Shown piece after piece: positions 58,448 through 64,000 of a stretch of 64,000 bases of DNA (position 1 is its first letter; every line of letters begins with the position of its first letter). Source of the DNA: Morchella semilibera (Eukaryota > Ascomycota > Pezizomycetes > Pezizales > Morchellaceae); contig WBVU01000008.1 of the NCBI GenBank assembly GCA_009192285.1, forward strand, positions 1,994,370 through 2,058,369. The letters run 5' to 3'. The translations under genes were made by a program, and so were the position numbers. Under the pieces are notes generated by a model. That model saw nothing but the letters and a program-made list of their open reading frames with translations. It was not told the origin of the DNA and did not search any database.

Positions 58448-59879
58448 CTACACATCAACGCTGCCCAATTTTCCACTCCTGGCGGCCTCTATCGCGGTTG
58501 CGTTCTTGCTAGCCCTTTTCTTGAGAACATTTTCGATGAAAGCCTCTCCTGCCTTGTAGCTACTTCTAACCAACGGTCCACTGGCAACGTAAAGGAAGCC
58601 CATATCCAGAGCCTTGACCCGCCATTTCTCAAATGCTTCGGGTGTAATGTATTCAGTCACTTTCATGTGGCGTTTTGTAGGGCGCATGTATTGACCAAAA
58701 GTAACGACATCTACGTCAATTTTACGGAGCTCTGACTGTAATATTAATATACACCCCCCAAAAGAAGACTGTGTTCCGGGGGAACAAACCTTTAAGAGCA
58801 TCCATGAGCTGCTCTTCGGTTTCGCCTAACCCGAGCATGATGCTCGTCTTGGTAATCAATCCCTCCTTGCTAGACTTCGCTGTCTCGAGCACTTTCAAGC
58901 TCTGCCTAAACTTTGCTCTCCGATCCCTTACAAAGGGTGTAAGCTCCTCCGTTGTCTCAATGTTATGCGCATAAACATCAAGTCCAGATCTGGCAACATG
59001 CGCCACAGCCTCTAGATCACCCATGAAATCACCAGTCAATGCCTCGACAAGGATATGCGGAGCCTTGCTCTTTATCTTTGAAATTGTTTCTGCAAAGTGG
59101 CGACTTCCACCATCAGCAAGATCATCGCGGTCAACCGAAGTCAAGACAACGTATCCTAGGCCCCAGCGTGAGAGTGCCTCTGCCGTATGTTCAGGTTCGT
59201 GTGGATCAAGCGGGGGAGGACGGCGAGAGGTTTTAACTGAGCAGAAGCGGCAGCCGCGGGTACATGTATCGCCCATCAACATTATCGTCGCAGTAGCAGC
59301 TGCTTTATCAGAGCCGCCCCAACAGTCAGAGATGTTAGGGCACCTTGCTTCTTCACACACTGTTTTGGGGAACGGCTGTTAGCGCATAAATTCTAAGCCC
59401 CGAGATTACATGAGTTATGTAATACCAGTGTGTAGGTTTAACCCCCGCAGATCCTCTTTGATCTTGTTGTAGTTTGTTCCCACGGGTACGGAAGTTTTAA
59501 GCCAATCGGGTAGTCTGACAATCTCCTTGCCATTCTTATCGAATGCTGTTCGGACTCCTTTCGGCGACTCAGTCTTGGGATCTATGGCCAAAGCTTCTTC
59601 AACAGACAAAGTCTCCTCTTTTCCGACAACAAAATCCGCAAAAGAGGGTCCGGCGTTGAGCTTATCGGTGAAAGTTGTAGCTTTCCGCCTAGTAACACCC
59701 TCTGGGCCAGACGCTGTGGCAAAGGACCGAGATAATGCCGGAGTAAGGAATAGAGGGGTTTCAACGCAGCGAATACGGGAGGCAGTCCTCAGGACTGTAA
59801 AATACTTTGATGTCATTGAGGCCATACCACACAAAATTGATGAAGGCGTAAGGTGGGGGGGAATAAACCTGAACTTCAA
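58448..59879 (-). CDS. LIP5: Lipoyl synthase, mitochondrial (radical SAM)
   Basis: Three exons: 59879-59426, 59359-58790 and 58731-58448, giving 435 residues. The first 60 residues are rich in Ser, Arg and Ala ([30 protein letters not shown]), a mitochondrial targeting presequence. The auxiliary cluster motif is [12 protein letters not shown], and the radical SAM motif is [38 protein letters not shown] and [15 protein letters not shown] are family-typical. RSSYKAGE contains the C-terminal Ser that binds the auxiliary cluster. It inserts two sulfurs into octanoyl groups on mitochondrial dehydrogenase complexes. A Met 19 codons further in could also be the start. One TACATGTA (59262) falls in the coding sequence. 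Confidence 0.95.
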
Positions 59880-60135
59880 GTTGTGATGTGTGGTGCCAAA
59901 GAATTATCTCTCTAACTCATAACCGACGACGACCTCTGGACCGATTAGTCAATCAGAGAATCTGGAGCCGGGTAACATTGTATCTGCTCTGCCGTCGCAG
60001 ATCCTCTGGTCCCGTCTCCATGGTCCCGGTAACACGTTCCTGCCACACTCGTTCAGCCAACAAAACACGCACATGACTACATCTTGTCATTCGATAAGAC
60101 TTGATGGCCAGCATGAACCAGAAATACACTACAAG

Positions 60136-60257
60136 CTTACCAGCAAAAGAACCAGAAAATTCAAATAACGGAAACAGGTATTGTTTGTATGAGAGAATGG
60201 CGCCACTCCATACAAATTATCCTTGCCCTGAGAAACTGGTTCTTATGCTGGTAAGCG
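60136..60257. mobile_element. AGAACCAG-type MITE, copy C
   Basis: The arms GCTTACCAGCA plus AAGAACCAG (60136-60156) and CTGGTTCTTATGCTGGTAAGC-type sequence (60237-60257) are inverted with one mismatch over 21 bp. The interior has TTGTATG and CCATACAAAT, as in the copies at 61363 and 62815. Confidence 0.75.
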
Positions 60258-61362
60258 TCGATTGTGCTAAATCTCCGTGAAGGCTTTGAGGAATCACCCA
60301 AGGGAGAAACTTTTGGGAACCATCGACGATCTGTCTCTATGGTCGTCAACTGTTCTTTCTTAACCGCTCGAATCCACGGATTCTTTGTGTATGAACAGAC
60401 TTTTAGTAAGAGATGTATCAGCACAAACGTCTTTACTTTCGTTACCCTTAGGAGGACCGTCTTAGTATCAAAGCTGAAAATAAAATTTCATCCATGAATC
60501 AAGTCCCCCCTAGTTTGTGACTAATATATCGATTTTGTTATTATATGTAGGTTATAGACGTATTTTTGTGTCCGTTATCTATTTACATCAAATTTAGCTG
60601 CACATGACGGTTTCGGGGGCATTCTTCCTGCATACCCAGATTATGTAGGCAGCATTCTGACCAATTTTCCAACTTGTCTCTTGATAAGAATACCGCGGGA
60701 AACAGGGTCAAAGATAAGAAGGAGCGAGGCGGATTGGAGTTAGAATACAGGTGATTTTGGTAAGTTCCTTTATGCCTTGAGTCGGCAAGCAGCTAGTTAA
60801 TGACCAAAGGATGTATTTAAACCGATCCTCAGAGAATTGGAGTCACGTTTACAAAGCCTTCTGTGAAAGGCCCATCCATTTAACTGTCTGCGAGACTAGC
60901 TCATTTGTTTCTCGCCTATGTATGCGAAATTTAATTTCCAAAACAGGAGATTAAATCCACATGCATGAAAGGTTGTGCGGCCCTTGGAAGTTATTTCCTT
61001 GCACGAAAGAAGTCATGCTGAGGTCTATATGCTGGGTCAATGAATTAAGGTACAGCTTGTGGTAAAATTATTGTAGAAGCATGGGAAGAGTCCTATTGGT
61101 CTGCCCGCGATCTAACCCCTGTTTTTAGACCCCTGTTTCTACAATAATCTTGCCCATAGCTGTAGAAGCTTGCGGGCCTACGCACACAAAAGACTGGTTG
61201 GAGATCCTACAATTCATAAACGTTTGGATGGTCCACTAAGGAACGTCTGGATGCAAGGTTTTGCGGGCAGACTTGTGGTCCGCTCTGATAAATTAGACGA
61301 TCGGATCGATATCCTGGCCGGCCACATAATAAGGGTTAGTTGAAGTACTCGCGTACAGGAAT

Positions 61363-61458
61363 AAGAACCAGAAAATGCAAGTGACAATACAGGGATTATT
61401 TGTTTGGAGCGGCGGAGCTCTGCCATACAAATAACCCTTATTGCATTTTCTGGTTCTT
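61363..61458. mobile_element. AGAACCAG-type MITE, copy A
   Basis: Perfect 18-bp TIRs: AAGAACCAGAAAATGCAA at the left and its exact inverse at the right. The inner part (AGGGATTATTTGT paired with ATACAAATAACCCT) extends the fold so that nearly all 96 bp can pair. Confidence 0.82.
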
Positions 61459-62814
61459 TCCCCTACCCCCGAGGGGTGGACAGGACACTGGTCACTTTAA
61501 GACGCATATTGACTTTAAGACGCATATTGACAACCCCAGCCCCTGCTAGGCACCCCCCTCCTCCCCCACCACCCAAAAAATGGTCGTGATCGTTTACCAA
61601 AATATCAACAGCTGAAATATCAATCAATGATGGTTATATGTAGTCGATGGCAGGATAGCTATATAGCTTCTCACATAGTTGAGGGAAAGCTCGGCGCCCT
61701 AAGTCCCCCCTACTATAGTACTGATTAAAAGCATTGGAGCGAGCAATTATGCCACCACACAAGCAATTGACAGACTATTTAATTACAGGTCGTTTCAAAT
61801 CGGCCGAAACTTCAACGATAATGTGGTTAGGTAGATTATGATCAAGGGAAGTGATGGTAAATCCTTTCCAAGTTATAACTTGCTTTTTGGAATTATACTT
61901 ATGCGTTGTTCGATAGACTTTATCAGTCAAGATGCATACCAAGAAAAGATCAACCACTCATTTGATATTTTACCTAGGCCAACCTTTATACAATACCTTA
62001 CGCCCCTGGCCCTGGCCCTGGCTCACTTTCAACAATGAAGATATGAGACAATGGTGTTTCAAATTTAGGCTCAACACGGAGTAACACGTAGGTCGACATT
62101 ACATTTTTCAGTCAATGTTTACAAGCGTAAGAGGTCCTAATCTATAGTTCAATTTCCGGAACAAATACAGCCAGTGATGTGGTAGTAAAAGTGGATCAAA
62201 GACTTTATTGATGGTAAGGCAGTATATGTAGGACGATATTGGGGTAGAAACTCTGGTTCGCCTCGCCTACGTTGATGGTTCATGTTTCCTGCCAAACTGC
62301 ACCTGCCCTGAAACGCAGTGTAAGCTTCACTATAATGACATATTGCATTTTCTAAGAAATGCATGGTGCTTCGACCCCATGAGTTAGGTTAACCAGAGAC
62401 AGTCTTCCGATTTCAATTCTGCGAACTCTAGTGTCCTAGGATACCCCTGCTCGAACGAAGCATCCCTCATTTGGGCGCGGTAATTCGAGTGATTTTATGT
62501 GACGTTAAAATGAACAGATATCTAGATCTACTTGCTCATGCGGTATGCTATCCTTTCACCTGTATTGTGTGAACAAGGCATATGACCAACCCAAACGTTT
62601 CCTGGGGAATGGTATCGATAGGGAAATCCGGGCAACCACCAGAGAAAACATATGGGCAAAAACCTACGCCATTTCAGTAATACTTTTAGTAAGTTCATGT
62701 GCTTGACTTCCTATTAGCCATGGACTAATGCGACACGATACACTCGCTCATGGGGTGGGCCCTGCCTGACGATGATCAGGGGTTTGAGACCAATAATACT
62801 CGGGGGTAGGGGAA

Positions 62815-62903
62815 AGAACCAGAAAATTTAATAGGGTTACTTGTATGGCAGAGCTCCGCTCCATACAAATAATCCCTGTATTGTCACATTTTCTAGTTCT
62901 TAT
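62815..62903. mobile_element. AGAACCAG-type MITE, copy B (inverted)
   Basis: It reads AAGAACCAGAAAATTTAATAGGG at its left end in pieces matching copy A's inverse, and ends CATTTTCTAGTTCTTA. The core GGCAGAGCTCCGCTCCATACAAATAA is shared with copy A with a small deletion. Confidence 0.78.
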
Positions 62904-63655
62904 TCCTGTACGCGAGTAGAACTCACTTCAGTAACGCAAACCTCAATTACTACAAATACCACCATCAGGTAAGACCCGCCATCACTCCGTGAGCGTTTGT
63001 TCAGACCAAGCGAACGGCATTCATAGGCATCATGCTCTGTTAATTCTCGGCCAGGGGAAGGGAGTACTCAATTCACGGAAGAACTAGAACGGCAATCCGC
63101 TTGCGATCACGATCTTGCATTTCTATTCGGTTATATTTCTCTCCACCCTTTATTGCCTTTCCCCAAAGCGGACCGCGCATGATCCAGAACGTGGTTGGAC
63201 TTGGGAGGGAAAAAAAAAAAAAAAAAACCTGATCCTTTAAGGCTCTATGGGGTCCTGGAGATGACAACAAACATGTCGCTTATTCGTTTAAGGTCTAATT
63301 TCATTTTGGTTCGCGCTTGTTGTACCCAATCATGTAAGATCACTCGGGGAATAAACTTAAGCCTTATGTGCCTTGCACGAAATGTTTACCCAAATTCTTG
63401 ATCGCTTGACGATTTTATACCACCTTTGATCTGTCTTGATCTATCACGTTTATCTGGAGCCAAATTCAAATAGAACGGTTTGGTTGGGAGGACCTTAAAC
63501 CCTGCTGGTTCATCAGATACATCCAACATTTCAACACCAGTTAGCACCGGGTCTAAGCACGGGTCGCTTGGCACCCCTGTTTAAAACCTTCCGGCAGAGC
63601 CGGACCAGCCACGATGCTAGAATTCTAGACCCTAGACCCCCCCAATTCGAATCAC

Positions 63656-63697
63656 GACATCTATCTTCACATGTGTAAACACATGTTTTAGATGTCG
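63656..63697. repeat. Hairpin
   Basis: GACATCTA pairs with TAGATGTC, and inside it CACATGTGT pairs with ACACATGT around a two-base centre. No T-run or gene lies beside it to suggest a terminator. Confidence 0.7.
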
Positions 63698-64000
63698 AAT
63701 CCTCTACGATCGCCAAATATATCTTTCGACTATGTCTGGGAGCATTCTAGAGATGAATTGTTCGTTATTCGAGACATAGTCTTATTTGAGACATAGTACG
63801 CACCTGCCCGAGGGTGGTACCTTCGATCCACAGCACCGTAATTATCGAGGAAAAGAAGCAAGATAGACGCCCCGACGCCCCATCGGTTATTGCCGTACTG
63901 CAGTTGTAACATGGCGTTTAGCTAGTATTTAGTTTAACTATCGACTTCACTTAATATGGCATAGCACGTTATGACAAGCCTGAATAAGCCGGTGATATTT

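Larger units (their letters stand above)
61341..62918. mobile_element. Possible 1.6-kb element with 120-134-bp inverted ends
   Basis: The segments 61341-61474 and 62799-62918 are inverted copies of each other. Each carries the AGAACCAG MITE plus shared outer flanks (TACTCGCGTACAGGAAT on the outer side, CCCCTACCCCCGAG on the inner side). Long inverted ends around about 1.3 kb would fit a degenerate DNA transposon such as a Mutator-like one, or a duplicated MITE with its flank. No transposase is seen. Confidence 0.5.
59880..64000. other. Gene-free terminal region with inverted-repeat elements
   Basis: No convincing gene is seen. A short plus-strand frame near 61750-61840 begins MPPHKQLTDYLITGRF but stops after 30 codons, and could be an eroded transposon coding fragment. 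Other contents are three AGAACCAG-type inverted-repeat elements, a duplicated 18-bp unit (GACTTTAAGACGCATATT, about 61493-61530), a hairpin at about 63656-63697, and an A-run at 63211-63227. Confidence 0.5.

Noticed and set aside
61838-62038. 66-codon plus-strand frame between the inverted ends
   Set aside because: Too short and without any transposase motif; it could not be used to name the element.

Overview
The window looks like nuclear DNA of a filamentous ascomycete (Pezizomycotina). The evidence is many short spliceosomal introns (about 50-110 nt, GT-AG, CTAAC-like branch points), a tRNA-Met(CAT) gene with an anticodon-loop intron, a fungal ATP sulfurylase carrying the C-terminal APS-kinase-like domain, a STAND/NACHT-ankyrin receptor gene, and a Ty3/gypsy element. 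Gene density is low, with long gene-poor stretches full of small inverted-repeat elements. This would fit a truffle/morel-type pezizomycete, but that is inference only.

Layout. 1-9.7 kb: one small single-pass membrane-protein gene and about 7 kb of gene-free, low-complexity and MITE-bearing DNA. 9.7-17.6 kb: an MFS anion:cation symporter and a full-length ABCB (MDR-type) exporter, both on the minus strand. 18.2-24 kb: tRNA-Met, a Harbinger-type MITE, a complex I B15/NDUFB4-like subunit, dipeptidyl peptidase III and a secreted SGNH/CE3 esterase. 25.4-29.5 kb: an NLR-like gene with a homogenised ankyrin array and a disordered 5' half. 30.9-35.6 kb: bystin/Enp1 and Rrb1/GRWD1 head to head across a 339-bp gap, then a putative PD-(D/E)XK-like protein. 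36.3-44.7 kb: a whole-looking Ty3/gypsy retrotransposon with both LTRs. 45.8-60 kb: ATP sulfurylase, ISD11, an unknown basic protein, a tail-anchored thioredoxin, a SPOUT methyltransferase, an unknown protein and lipoyl synthase. 60-64 kb: no gene, several MITE-like inverted repeats.

Several genes share pathways. Bystin and Rrb1 act in 40S and 60S ribosome assembly. ISD11 (Fe-S cluster assembly), lipoyl synthase (an Fe-S enzyme) and the NDUFB4-like protein are mitochondrial. ATP sulfurylase starts sulfate assimilation.

The strongest unexplained signal is the palindromic octamer TACATGTA. I count about 29 copies, almost all intergenic, where about one is expected. Two otherwise intact conserved genes (ABC exporter, DPP III) each carry a one-base frame slip in or beside a short homopolymer. 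These look more like sequence errors than real lesions. Exon boundaries were worked out by hand from splice signals and protein-family continuity; no search was run.
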